Under the pieces are notes generated by a model. The model had not been told where the DNA came from and searched no databases. It was given only the letters and a program-made list of their open reading frames with translations. 64,000 nt of DNA from Phytohabitans rumicis. Lineage in GTDB: Bacteria > Actinomycetota > Actinomycetes > Mycobacteriales > Micromonosporaceae. The stretch lies in the NCBI RefSeq assembly GCF_011764445.1, contig NZ_BLPG01000001.1, positions 8,175,316 through 8,239,315 on the forward strand, in the 5' to 3' direction. Positions within the stretch are counted from its first letter, which is position 1, and the number at the start of each line of letters is the position of its first letter. The translations under genes and the position numbers were made by a program. Positions 1 to 8,971 of the stretch are shown here, piece after piece.

Positions 1-33
1 ATCGACGGAAGGAGGGGAGGGAGGGCGGCGGGG

Positions 34-1311
34 CTACGAGGGGCGGAAGTAGTGGGCGATGGTGTAGGCGGCCACCTTGGCGCCGAGCAGTGCGCCCTGG
101 TTGTCGGCGGTACGGAAGTGGATGCCGCCCCATACCCGCGCGTTGATGACCTCAATGAGCGCGGACGAGAAGCTGGTGAAGGACCGCGTCGAGTTCGAGG
201 CCGGGCTGAACGCGCTGAACGAGATGTTGTCCCGCTGGTAGAAGTACGCCAGCGTGGCCATCGTCGCCGCCGTGTAGCAGGTGTGTCCGGACGGGTGGTC
301 CGGGAACGGCGGCGTCACCAGGACCGGCATCCAGGTCGGGTCGGCCACGGTCGCGGCGTTGCCGTCGGTGTCGGCGAGTTGGATCGCGGTGACCGGGCGC
401 CAGAAGTTCCAGAAGTACTTGTCCTCGTAGCAGGCGATCACCGCGTCGGTCGCGGCCACGTCCGCCATCGCGAACATGCGCGCCGCTTGGAGGGTGTTCA
501 GCCCCCGGTTCGTGGCGACCTGCCGCTTGATCTCCCATTCGGTCAGGCGCCGGTCGTGCCACCACCTCGCGGAGTCGGTCTGGTCGGCGGTACGGGTGGT
601 GCTGTTGACCGCGCCGATCTTCTTGACCTCGTTGAAGTCCTTCGTGTACGCGTTGCTGGTCAACGCCGGCGGGCCGGCGGTACGGAACGCCGCCGCGCTG
701 GGGATCGCGAACGGCTTCATGAAGCCGGTCCACGCGCCGTCCGAGCCGAAGTTCGGCGGGACCGGCCGCCACGCGCCGGGTGTGGCGCCGTGGACCCAGG
801 TCTGCGGACCGAGATAGCCGTCGTTCACCCGGGCGGCGATCATCGCGGCGGCGGCCTGGTTGCCGATGGCTATGCCGCCGGTCTTCGCCGGGCCGTCCGG
901 GATCCCGGCGAGGTACGCGTCGTACTGGGCCTGGAGCGCGGGCTGCTGCCCCGGGAAGAGCGAGAGCAGCACCTGGTGGGCCGCGGCGGCCACCGCGGCG
1001 TCCTTGGACTCGGTGCCGGTGGCCGGCGGCGCGACCAGGTACGGCTGGTACGGCTTGCCGGAGATCGCGTTCACGGCGTCGTAGATGGCGCCGTGCACCA
1101 TGGTGAAGCTGCGCCCCTGGACGTTCGGCCCCTGAGCGGCAACGTCCCATATGGACTTTTGCGCGTACTCGTCCCAAACGATCACTGAGTTGGTAGAAGC
1201 GGCGGCGGCTGGCTGGACGGGCGACGCGAGCACGAACCCTGGCACGAGCACAAGTACCGCCGCGACGCCCGCGCGCAGGCTTTTCCGGCGTATCCGACCA
1301 GTAAGTGTCAT
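34..1311 (-). CDS. Secreted vanadium-dependent haloperoxidase-like (PAP2 superfamily) protein
   Basis: The 425-residue product matches the vanadate-binding core of vanadium haloperoxidases and type 2 acid phosphatases. A Lys sits seven residues before the Arg of FWRP, then comes HPSGHT, then RVWGGIH, where Arg and the axial His are six apart as in chloroperoxidase. The N-terminus has twin basic residues, a hydrophobic stretch and AXA-type sites, so export is likely. The start is taken at MTLTG because GGGGG lies four bases upstream; an in-frame start 51 bases further upstream lacks a ribosome site. The substrate is unknown: halide oxidation and phosphate hydrolysis use the same fold. It is a single gene facing away from its neighbour. 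Confidence 0.8.
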   Translation of the reverse strand: MTLTGRIRRKSLRAGVAAVLVLVPGFVLASPVQPAAAASTNSVIVWDEYAQKSIWDVAAQGPNVQGRSFTMVHGAIYDAVNAISGKPYQPYLVAPPATGTESKDAAVAAAAHQVLLSLFPGQQPALQAQYDAYLAGIPDGPAKTGGIAIGNQAAAAMIAARVNDGYLGPQTWVHGATPGAWRPVPPNFGSDGAWTGFMKPFAIPSAAAFRTAGPPALTSNAYTKDFNEVKKIGAVNSTTRTADQTDSARWWHDRRLTEWEIKRQVATNRGLNTLQAARMFAMADVAATDAVIACYEDKYFWNFWRPVTAIQLADTDGNAATVADPTWMPVLVTPPFPDHPSGHTCYTAATMATLAYFYQRDNISFSAFSPASNSTRSFTSFSSALIEVINARVWGGIHFRTADNQGALLGAKVAAYTIAHYFRPS

Positions 1312-1514
1312 GTTTCCCCCTATCGAATCGGGTTGATCGGCCACCGCCATACTCACGGCCATATATGACCTTGCTGCCGGACGTGCTGTCCGTCAAATGA
1401 TCTGCACACTCAGTCAAGTCGCCGTCCCGGCTTCGGTCTCTCCACATTCGACAGCCATTGCCCGATGTGGCCGTACTGACAGACGGAGGCATGATCGACG
1501 GACGGACGCCGGCT

Positions 1515-2147
1515 CTAGCGAAGGACACGCTCCCGCACCGAGGCGACGAACGCGTCGGGCTGGTCGGCGTAGATGCGTACCCGGGTCGTGGGCTCGCTCG
1601 GGCCCTTGGGCAGGGGGAGCGCGGCGGGCTCGCGCAGGGTGATGTCGACGTTGGTCTGGCCCGCCGCGGCGAGGTTGACGATCGGGCCGCTGTCGTCGTG
1701 CTCGATCTGGACGCCCTTGCTGGACGCCAGCGACCGGTACCGGCCGTTGACCGCGGCGATGTTGTCCCACGGGATGGTCAGATCCAGCGAGATGCTGTTG
1801 CGGATCCGTATGCCGGTGTCGTCGACGAGGTGCGGGTGCAGCGTGAGCATCGCGAGCAGGCCGAGCATCCAGATGAAGCCGTAGATGCCGAGGCCGAGGA
1901 CGGTCCACCGGACCCATTCCCACGGCACCAGCCGGCTGATGATCAGGTCGAAGATGGGGATCTCGACGCCGGACAGCACGATGAAGGCCATCAGGATCGG
2001 CCGGACCACGCCGACGTAGCCGAACGCCTGGACGCCGGGTGGCGGTGTCGTGTCGCGGCGCAGGATCCACCGGAAGAAGCTGCGCCACATGGCCGACTCG
2101 TAGGCCATGGCGCGGCGGGCGAGGGAGGGGCGCTGTGTCGTTTCCAT
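1515..2147 (-). CDS. Membrane protein of unknown function
   Basis: The 210-residue protein has a cytosolic-looking N-terminus, two strong hydrophobic segments (about residues 35-60 and 65-90) and a soluble C-terminal half rich in beta-strand-like sequence (IPWDNIAAV, VRIYAD). That layout resembles small two-helix proteins with a PH-like tail, but I do not recognise the family. The METTQRP start is chosen because it lies 21 bases from a divergent TetR gene, which places both starts around a short shared promoter. The TetR protein may control it. The 203 bases upstream of its neighbour at 1312-1514 show no gene or clear signal. Confidence 0.7.
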   Translation of the reverse strand: METTQRPSLARRAMAYESAMWRSFFRWILRRDTTPPPGVQAFGYVGVVRPILMAFIVLSGVEIPIFDLIISRLVPWEWVRWTVLGLGIYGFIWMLGLLAMLTLHPHLVDDTGIRIRNSISLDLTIPWDNIAAVNGRYRSLASSKGVQIEHDDSGPIVNLAAAGQTNVDITLREPAALPLPKGPSEPTTRVRIYADQPDAFVASVRERVLR

Positions 2148-2168
2148 TTCGAGTGTAATGTAACAGGC
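2148..2168. promoter_or_regulatory. Divergent promoter/operator between membrane protein and TetR gene
   Basis: Only 21 bases separate the two starts. They contain TGTAATGTAACA, an imperfect palindrome with TGT and ACA ends, typical of a self-regulating TetR operator. The TetR transcript would be nearly leaderless. The operator role is inferred from position and symmetry. Confidence 0.4.
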
Positions 2169-2753
2169 ATGCCGAAGATTGTCGACCACCACCAGCGCCG
2201 CACGTTGATCGCCGACGCGCTCATGCGGGTAGCGGCCGAGCGCGGACTGGAGGAGGTCAGCCTGCGCCACGTGGCGGCCGAGGCGGGTGTCACCTCGGGC
2301 ATGGTGCAGCACTACTTCCGTACCAAGGACGAGCTGATGGGATTCGCGATGGCCGTGGTGCGGGAGCGCACCGAGGCGCGGGTCGCCGCGGCCGCCGGCC
2401 GGCTCGGCCCGGCGCCCGCGCCGGGCGACCTGGTCCGCACGCTGCTGACCGAGATCCTGCCGCTGGACGAGCAGCGTCGCGCGGACGGCCGCGTCGCGCT
2501 CGCCTTCCTCGCCTATGCCGCGGTACGCCCGGACGCGGCCGCCGCTTTGCGCGCCGACACCGAGGGGATGCTGGCCTTCGTCGCCGGCCTGATCGCGACG
2601 GCTCGCCCCGACCTTGACGCCCCGGCCGCCGCCGCCGGGCTGCTCGCCATGATGGAGGGCCTCGGCGTGTACCTGCTCGGCGCCCACGTCACCGCCGACC
2701 AGGCCCTAGCCGCCCTCGACGCCCAGCTCGCGCTGATCTTCGAGGGAGGTTAG
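2169..2753 (+). CDS. TetR/AcrR family transcriptional regulator
   Basis: The 194-residue protein has a canonical N-terminal TetR helix-turn-helix: an initial helix (LIADALMRVAAERG), then VSLRHVAAEAGVTSGMVQHYF and KDELM. The C-terminal half (about residues 75-190) is Ala/Leu-rich and helical, matching the TetR_C_6/BetI-like ligand domain. It probably binds the short palindrome in front of it and controls the divergent membrane protein. Its stop overlaps the stop of the converging aldehyde dehydrogenase gene, and a palindromic repeat covers the junction. Confidence 0.9.
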   Translation: MPKIVDHHQRRTLIADALMRVAAERGLEEVSLRHVAAEAGVTSGMVQHYFRTKDELMGFAMAVVRERTEARVAAAAGRLGPAPAPGDLVRTLLTEILPLDEQRRADGRVALAFLAYAAVRPDAAAALRADTEGMLAFVAGLIATARPDLDAPAAAAGLLAMMEGLGVYLLGAHVTADQALAALDAQLALIFEGG

Positions 2754-4260
2754 GAGGGGACCCTTGCTATGCAGAAAGCGTTAACAAGGTGCCCTTCCTT
2801 GCTCTTCAGAACGGGAAGGGCGGGGGAGTCGCGGGCGGTGACCCATTGCAGCTCGGAGAACTCCTCGGCGGCGAACCCGACGCCGAACCGTCCCCACCCG
2901 CTGTCCTTCACGCCCCGAACGGCATCTGCGGCTCGTCGTTGACCGGCTGGTCGTTGACGTGCACGATGCCGGACTCCAGCCGCCGCGCGATCGCCAGCCC
3001 GCGGTACGGGTCGCCGGTCAGCACCCCGGCGGTGAGGCCGAAGCGCGACTCGTTGGCGCGGCGTACGGCGTGGTCGGTGTCGTCGACCACCTCCAGGATC
3101 ACCACCGGCCCGAACGTCTCGTCGAACGCCAGCTCGGCCTCGGGCGGTACGCCGGTGAGCACGGTCGCCGGGTAGCAGGGCGGCGCCGGGGTGCCGCCGG
3201 CCAGCACCTGGGCGCCCATCTCGACGGCCTCCTCGACCCGGCGGGTGATCAGCGACAGCGCCCACTTGTTGATCACGGGCCCGATCACCGTGGCCGGGTC
3301 GCCCGGGTCGCCGACCGGCAGCGTGGCGACCTTCGCCGCGAACCGCTCGGTGAACTCGTCCGCGACCGCCCGCTCCACGAAGATCCGGCGCGCGCACATG
3401 CAGATCTGTCCGGTGTGGACGAACGCGCCGTACGCCGCCGCGTCGACGGCGTACCCGAGGTCGGCGTCGGCGAGGACGAGCAACGGGTTCTGGCCGCTGA
3501 GCTGAAGCACCACCCGCTTGAGGTGGCGCCCGGCCGATTCGGCCAGCCGCCGGCCGGTGACGGTCGAGCCGGTGAAGTTGATCCGGGCCACGGACGGGTT
3601 GGCGATCAGCTCCTCGGCGATCCGGCCGGCGTCCCCGGGCGCGTGCGTGACCACGTTGAGGACGCCGGGCGGCAGTCCCGCCTCGGCGAAGAGTTCGGCC
3701 CACAGCGAGCCGCCGGTGATGGGGGACTCCTCGGAGGGCTTGAGCACCGCGGTGTTGCCGAGCGCCAGCGGCCCGATGACACTGCGGCCGGCCAGCACCA
3801 GCGCCGAGTTCCACGGCGCGATCGCGGCCACCACGCCGACGGGCCGGCGCAGCGCGAGCGCGCGCGTACCGTCCACATCGGACGGAAGCACCTGGCCGAT
3901 CGGGGCGTACGCCAGCCCGGCCGCCTGGCGCAGCAGCGACACGCTGAAGTCGACCTGGACCGTGGCGAAGTGCGCGCCGCACCCCGTCTCCGCGGCGAGC
4001 AGGTCGAAGATCTCGGCACGCCGCCGTTCGAGCGCGTCGGCCGCGCGCAGGAACACCAGCTGGCGGTCGGCGGGGCGTACCCCGGCCCAGGTCTCGAAGG
4101 CCGCGCGCGCCGCGGCGATGGCCCGCCGAGCATCGTCGGCGTCGCCCGCCGCGACGGTCGCGAGCGTCTCGCCGGTCCAGGGATTGAGATCCGGGTACGT
4201 CGCACCGCTGACTGAGTCGCGCCAGTCGCCATCGATGTGGTGCCGAATTGTCCTTACCAT
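2750..4260 (-). CDS. NAD(P)-dependent aldehyde dehydrogenase, frameshifted, atypical active site
   Basis: This is an aldehyde dehydrogenase of about 503 residues once one base is restored. Landmarks are PWNSALVLAGRS, NFTGSTVTGRR and GQICMC with the catalytic Cys. Reading breaks near the end: MPFGA-stop replaces the expected MPFGGVKDSGWGRFG, and the rest continues in another frame. One extra C in the CCCC at 2913-2916 mends it. The usual catalytic Glu motif (ELGG) reads QLSG, so the general base is Gln. The last ~16 residues are encoded by a palindromic repeat. Its ATG overlaps the livM stop, so it closes the importer operon and may oxidise an imported aldehyde or a product of the imported compound. 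Confidence 0.8.
2751..2802. repeat. Palindromic repeat, copy 1 (degenerate left arm)
   Basis: The right arm AAGGTGCCCTTCCTTGC and the loop GCTATGCAGAAAGCGTTAAC match the copy at 33008-33063 almost base for base. The left arm (AGGAGGGGACCCTT) is degraded. It lies over the converging ends of the TetR and aldehyde dehydrogenase genes and supplies the last codons of the latter. It could end transcription on both strands. Confidence 0.75.
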
Positions 4261-5240
4261 CTGGCCAGATGGTATCCGACGGGCAGCAGGCTGCCGCCGA
4301 GGCGGCCACCCGCCAGGCTCCACACGCCGCGCGGCAGGAAGAGTGCGAACCCGACGGCGACCAGGCCGAGCCCGATCAGGTACCAGGCGCCGAGGTCGGC
4401 GAACTGGTACTGGATGGCGAAGAACAGCAGGGCGCCGACGATCGGACCTTCGAACGTGCCGAGCCCGCCGACCAGCACCATGAAGATCATGTACGCCGAC
4501 CACTGCACGCCGAAAATGGACTGCGGCTGGATGAAGAGGGTGTTGGCGAGCGTCAGCGCGCCCGCGGCACCGCAGCCGAAGCCGGCCAGCACGTAGAGCA
4601 GGAACTTCAGCGGCATGACCCGCACGCCCAGCGAGGCGGCCGCGTCCTCGTCGTCGCGGATCGCCTGCAGGGCGGCGCCGGTGCGGTGCCGCAGCAGCAG
4701 GAAGAGCAGCCCGAGCAGGACGAGCGCGAAACCGAGTGCCAGCCAGTACGTGAGCGCGCGGCGCACCTGCGGCTCGTAGACGTTCAGCCCGCGCAGCGAT
4801 ACGCCGGTGCCGCCGCCGAGGCTCTCGTCGAGGACGACCAGCAGCGCGATGCCCTCCGCGACGACCCAGGTGCCGACCGCGAACTGCCCGCCGCGCAGCC
4901 GCAGCACGAGCGGGGACAGGACCGCGGCGAGCACCGCCGAGGCGAGCGCCGCCAGCACGACGGCCAGGTACGGCGCGACGCCGCGCTGCGTGAGCCAGAT
5001 CGTCCCGTACGCGCCGAACCCGATGAACGCCTGCTGGCCCACCGAAACCAGGCCGGCGTACCCGGCGAGGGCGTTCCACATAGCCGCCATGATGAGAAAG
5101 ATCAGCAGGCTGGTCAGTTGCTGTACGACGTTCGCGCCGAGGACCTGAGGCACCGCGAAGAGCGCGACGCCGGTGATCAGCAGCCCGGTGGACCCGATGC
5201 GCGACGAACGGGTCGAGCGTTGCACTGTCCAGGTCGTCAT
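4254..5240 (-). CDS. livM: Branched-chain-type ABC transporter permease LivM
   Basis: The 328-residue hydrophobic protein has about eight to nine transmembrane stretches and the LivM core GYAGLVSVGQQAFIGFGAY. The cytoplasmic RDDEDAAASLGV loop contacts the ATPase, and GGLGTFEGPIVGA follows. It pairs with LivH to form the membrane channel of a HAAT-family importer. The start overlaps the livH stop by ATGA, implying translational coupling. Members of this family carry amino acids, amides, urea or aromatic acids. The adjacent aldehyde dehydrogenases make a non-amino-acid substrate plausible. Confidence 0.9.
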   Translation of the reverse strand: MTTWTVQRSTRSSRIGSTGLLITGVALFAVPQVLGANVVQQLTSLLIFLIMAAMWNALAGYAGLVSVGQQAFIGFGAYGTIWLTQRGVAPYLAVVLAALASAVLAAVLSPLVLRLRGGQFAVGTWVVAEGIALLVVLDESLGGGTGVSLRGLNVYEPQVRRALTYWLALGFALVLLGLLFLLLRHRTGAALQAIRDDEDAAASLGVRVMPLKFLLYVLAGFGCGAAGALTLANTLFIQPQSIFGVQWSAYMIFMVLVGGLGTFEGPIVGALLFFAIQYQFADLGAWYLIGLGLVAVGFALFLPRGVWSLAGGRLGGSLLPVGYHLARW

Positions 5241-6115
5241 GCGCGGGCGCTCCGGGTGACGATGAGCCGGCCGCGCGGGCTGGCCAGGACGGCGAGGAAG
5301 ACGAGGTGCCCGGCGAGGATCGAGTACTGCGGGTCGATCGTCGCGCCGAGCGTCTGGGCGACGCCGAGCACGATCCCACCGGCGAGCGTGCCCCACAGCG
5401 AGCCGAGGCCGCCGATGATCACCGCCTCGAACGCGAAGATGAGCTGTGTCGGCCCGCTGGACGGGTCGAACGTGGAGTTGATGGCGAGGAACGCGCCGGC
5501 CAGGGTGGCGGTCGCCACGGCGATCGCGGTGGCTTTGGCGTACACAGTGGAGGCCGGAATCCCGACGAGTGCCGCGGTGTCGGGATCCTGCGCGGTGGCC
5601 CGCATCTCCCGGCCGAAGCCGGTGCGGCGCAGCACGAACTGCAGGCCGCCGAGGACCGCCACGGCGACGCCGAGGATCAGCACGCCGAGGTACGGGATGG
5701 ACAGTTGGTCGGTCAGCCGCCAGCTCCCGGTGGAGATGGCCCCGGTGGAGGCGCCCAGCGAGCGCACGTCGGGGGAGAAGACCTGCAGGAGCGCGTTCTG
5801 CACGACGATCGCCAGCCCGAACGTGGCCAGCAACGGCGTCAGCATCCCCGAGCGCAGGCTGCGTGCCAGCACCGCCCACTGCAGAACGTAGCCGAGCGCC
5901 AGCATCGCCGGCAGCGCCAGCAGCAGGGCGAGGAACGGGGACACGTCCGCTTCGGTGGCCACGTACCAAACCAGGAACGCGCCGAGCACCGCGATGTCGC
6001 CGTGCGCGAGGTTGATGATGCGCATGACCCCGAACATGAGGGACAGTCCACACGCGAACAGTGCGTACAGGCCGCCGAGGAAGACGCCTTGGACGATCGC
6101 GTTGACGACGGTCAT
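5237..6115 (-). CDS. livH: Branched-chain-type ABC transporter permease LivH
   Basis: The 292-residue permease shows the family hallmarks GGLYALFACGLSLMFGVMRI and NLAHGDIAVLGAF near the N-terminus, the coupling loop ATAQDPDTAALVGI, and GGLGSLWGTLAGG near the end. It has about eight membrane spans. It is the heterodimer partner of the LivM encoded just downstream. ATGA overlaps at both ends show tight coupling in the livK-G-F-H-M-aldehyde dehydrogenase operon. Confidence 0.9.
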   Translation of the reverse strand: MTVVNAIVQGVFLGGLYALFACGLSLMFGVMRIINLAHGDIAVLGAFLVWYVATEADVSPFLALLLALPAMLALGYVLQWAVLARSLRSGMLTPLLATFGLAIVVQNALLQVFSPDVRSLGASTGAISTGSWRLTDQLSIPYLGVLILGVAVAVLGGLQFVLRRTGFGREMRATAQDPDTAALVGIPASTVYAKATAIAVATATLAGAFLAINSTFDPSSGPTQLIFAFEAVIIGGLGSLWGTLAGGIVLGVAQTLGATIDPQYSILAGHLVFLAVLASPRGRLIVTRSARA

Positions 6116-6822
6116 GTGAGCTCCAAACCAAAGTACGCCTCGGTGACCTGCTCCCGGGTGACGTCGCCGGTGGCCGCCTCCAGCACCACCCGCCCCTCCA
6201 GCAGGCACACCACCCGGTCCGCCACGGACAGGGCGCGGGCCAGGTCCTGCTCGACGAGCACGAGGGTGGCGCCGCCGGCGATGAGCGTGGACAGCGATTC
6301 GTACACGGTGTCGACGGCGACCGGCGCGAGCCCGAGCGAGACCTCGTCGACCAGGAGCAGCCGGGGGTTCGTCATCAGCGCCCGGCCGATGGCGGTCGCC
6401 TGCTGCTGCCCGCCGGACAATGTGGACGCCCGTTGGCGGCGCAGCGGCTTCAGCATCGGGAACGCGTCGAGCACGGTCTCCAGGCGCCACTGCCCGGGGC
6501 GGGCGCGGCGGCCGGCGACGAGGAGGTTTTCCTCGACGGTCAGGTCCGGGAAGAGCTTGCGCCCCTCGGGGACGAGCGCGAGGCCGCGGGCCACCCGCGC
6601 GTGCGCGGGCACGCCGGTGAGGTCGGCGCCGTCGAAGCGGACGGAGCCACCGGCGGCCGGGTGCGCGCCGGCGACCGTGCGCAGCAGCGTGGACTTGCCG
6701 GCGCCGTTCGCGCCGACCAGCGCGACGACCTCGCCCTCGGACACCGACAGTGAGAGGTCGCGCACGGCGATCAGCAGACCGTGCCGGGCGACCAGATTGG
6801 ACACTTCCAGCAGCACGCTCAC
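6112..6822 (-). CDS. livF: Branched-chain-type ABC transporter ATPase LivF
   Basis: The 236-residue ATPase has Walker A GANGAGKST, signature LSGGQQQ, Walker B LLLVDE and the short LivF C-terminus. The GTG start overlaps the livG stop (GTGA). It powers the importer together with LivG. The ERxx-type glutamate often found in the LivF signature is replaced by QQ, which is unusual but not disabling. Confidence 0.9.
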   Translation of the reverse strand: MSVLLEVSNLVARHGLLIAVRDLSLSVSEGEVVALVGANGAGKSTLLRTVAGAHPAAGGSVRFDGADLTGVPAHARVARGLALVPEGRKLFPDLTVEENLLVAGRRARPGQWRLETVLDAFPMLKPLRRQRASTLSGGQQQATAIGRALMTNPRLLLVDEVSLGLAPVAVDTVYESLSTLIAGGATLVLVEQDLARALSVADRVVCLLEGRVVLEAATGDVTREQVTEAYFGLELT

Positions 6823-7543
6823 AGAGCCTTCCCGAGGTAGGCGTCCACGACGACCGCGTCGCGGAGCACCGTCGAGGGTGGACCGTCGGCGATGACCCGG
6901 CCGGCGTCCATGCACACCAGGCGTTCGACCACCTGGACGAGGACGTGCACGATGTGCTCGATCCAGACGATGGCGATGTCCAGCTTGTGCAGCTCCCGGA
7001 TGGTGGTGACCAGCTCGGCCGCCTCCGCGTCGGTCAGCCCGGCGCCGATCTCGTCCAGCAGCAGCACCCGCGGGTCGGTGGCCAGCGACCGGGCCAGCTC
7101 CAGGCGCTTGCGGTGCAGCAGGCCGAGGCTGTCGGCGCGGCGGTTGGCGTGCTCGACCAGGCCGCACCGGTCCAGCACCTCGACGCTCCGCTCGTACGCG
7201 GCGGCCCGGGACAGGCCGGCCCCGTACGCCGCGCCGACGAGGACGTTCTCCAGCACCGTCATGCCGCCGAACGGGCGCGGGATCTGGAACGCCCGCCCCA
7301 CGCCCCGGCGGCAACGCAGCTCGGGCGCAGGCGGGTGACGTCCTGCCCGTCGATGTGCACGGTGCCGGCCGACGGGGCGACCGCGCCGGCCAGCACGCTG
7401 AGCAGCGTGGTCTTGCCGGCGCCGTTCGGGCCGACGATGCCGACCGCGTCGCCGCGCGCCACGGCGAAGTCGACCCGGTCGAGGACGAGCAGGTCGCCGT
7501 AGCGCTTGGACAGGCCGCGGCCGGCCAGGACGGGATCGCTCAT
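6819..7543 (-). CDS. livG: Branched-chain-type ABC transporter ATPase LivG, frameshifted
   Basis: The N-terminal part (Walker A GPNGAGKTT, DVTRLRP) and the C-terminal part (GRAFQIPRPFGGMTVLENV, LLHRKRLELARSL, LLLDEIGAGL) lie in different frames. Restoring one base in the CCCC at 7303-7306 gives a continuous 241-residue LivG with the expected VAAGGVGRAFQIPRPF joint. The start overlaps the livK stop by ATGA. The other operon genes are intact, so a sequencing error is more likely than decay. Confidence 0.8.
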
Positions 7544-8850
7544 GCGTATGGCTTCAACTGCCCGGCCACCGGCACGTTGGGGTCGGAGGAGTTCTCGCAG
7601 ATGACGAACTCCACTGTGTACTTGGCATCGGTGGACGCTATCCACTGGCCGCCCAGGATCGGGGTGGTGACGACGTTCGCGTTGGGGCCCTTGCCCCATT
7701 GCAAGCGGCCGACCGGGGTCTGCACCGCCAGCGTGCCGATGGCCTTGGCGACCGCGGCCTTGTCCTTCGGGTCGGCCGCGGCGGCGAACGCGGCGGCCGC
7801 CACGTCGAAGAGCGCGAGGCTGGGGCCGAGCTGCTGGTTCCACTGCTTGCCGGCGCTGCTCTGGTACCCGGTGCCGAGGTCCTTGGCGGAGACCTTCGTC
7901 AGCGAGGACGTGTACGGGTAGGTGGGCGACCAGTAGCAGCCGCCGCCGAGGTTGACGCCGATCGGGCCCAGCGCCTCGATCTGGGACGGGAAGAGGCCGG
8001 TCTTCGCGACCTGGGCGATCTTCGGCTTGAAGCCCTGCTGGGCGGCCTGCCGCCAGAAGGTGGCGAAGTCCGGCGGGATCGGGAAGGTATTGAAGATCTC
8101 GCAGCCCTCGGCCTTGAACTTGGCGATCTGGGAGCTGTAGTCGTTGGTGCCGTTGGTGTACGCGCCGGGGTCCACGATGGTGTACCCGTCCTTGGCCAGC
8201 AGCGGCCCGAGCGCGGCCCGGATCGCGTTGCCGTCCGAGTCGTTCGGCCACATCACGCCGGTTCTCTTGTTCGTCGAGACCTGCGGCCACAGGTGCGTGT
8301 ACGCCGAGTGGAACTGCTCGACGCCGAAGCAGAAGTGGAAGGTGTACTTGTACGCGTCGGTCTGGTCGGGCTTGGCGCCCCGGCCGAAGTACCACGCCTG
8401 CCACGGCACCACGGTGGATACGCACGGCACGCCGGCGGCCTCGCAGGCGTCGGAGACCGGGTTGACCGTCTCCGGCGTGGACGTGGTGAGCATCAGGTCG
8501 ACGCCGTCCGCGTTGATCAGGTCGTTGGCGACCTGCGCGGAGCGCTGCGGGTTGGACTGGCTGTCCTTGTCGACGATCTGTACGTCGTACTTCTTGCCGC
8601 CGAGGGTCAGGCCGCCGGCGAACGCCTTGCGCGCCAGCTCCAGCACGTAGCCGTCCGGCTCGCCGAAGCCGGCGGCCGGACCGGTGCGGGGACTGACGAA
8701 ACCGATCTTGAGGGCGGAGGTGGGGCTCTCGTCGCTGCTGCTGCCGCTGCCGATCTCGCACCCGGCGAGTCCGGGCAGGGCCAGGCCGGTGATGCCCAGA
8801 CCGGCCGAGCGCAGGAGCCGCCTGCGGCTGAAGGGAGTGGAAGCTTCCAT
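7540..8850 (-). CDS. livK: ABC importer substrate-binding lipoprotein (LivK-like)
   Basis: The 436-residue periplasmic-binding-protein type 1 family member starts with SRRRLLRSAG, a twin-arginine-like signal, followed by a hydrophobic stretch and the lipobox LAGC, so it should be a lipoprotein. IGFVSPRTGPAAGFGE opens the binding domain as in the HAAT family. AGGAGG lies six bases before the ATG. It is the first gene of the importer operon, transcribed away from the IclR gene, with an operator-like site upstream at 8934-8950. The ligand is not predictable from sequence alone. Confidence 0.88.
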   Translation of the reverse strand: MEASTPFSRRRLLRSAGLGITGLALPGLAGCEIGSGSSSDESPTSALKIGFVSPRTGPAAGFGEPDGYVLELARKAFAGGLTLGGKKYDVQIVDKDSQSNPQRSAQVANDLINADGVDLMLTTSTPETVNPVSDACEAAGVPCVSTVVPWQAWYFGRGAKPDQTDAYKYTFHFCFGVEQFHSAYTHLWPQVSTNKRTGVMWPNDSDGNAIRAALGPLLAKDGYTIVDPGAYTNGTNDYSSQIAKFKAEGCEIFNTFPIPPDFATFWRQAAQQGFKPKIAQVAKTGLFPSQIEALGPIGVNLGGGCYWSPTYPYTSSLTKVSAKDLGTGYQSSAGKQWNQQLGPSLALFDVAAAAFAAAADPKDKAAVAKAIGTLAVQTPVGRLQWGKGPNANVVTTPILGGQWIASTDAKYTVEFVICENSSDPNVPVAGQLKPYA

Positions 8851-8933
8851 CGGGAACCTCCTGGATGAACCCGCGGCGGGGGAACCGGGGTGGGAGGGAA
8901 CGTACGAGCGCGTGTGCCGCAAGTCAACACTGC

Positions 8934-8950
8934 GTTCGAGTATCTGAAAC
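8934..8950. promoter_or_regulatory. IclR operator-like site in the livK/iclR intergenic region
   Basis: GTTCGAGTATCTGAAAC is nearly identical to GTTCGAATATATGAAAC at 9770-9786, which lies before the second aldehyde dehydrogenase gene. IclR-family operators are often short palindromes of this GTTC-AAT-GAAC kind. The position between two divergent genes supports a shared control site. Confidence 0.6.
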
Positions 8951-8971
8951 ACTTGGCGGTATCATGCGGCC

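Noticed and set aside
52-1188. Long open frame antisense to the haloperoxidase gene
   Set aside because: Typical GC-rich shadow frame, Arg/Gly/Val-rich; the opposite strand has the signal peptide and metal motifs. The same holds for other long antisense frames over the NRPS, SARP and GGDEF-EAL genes.
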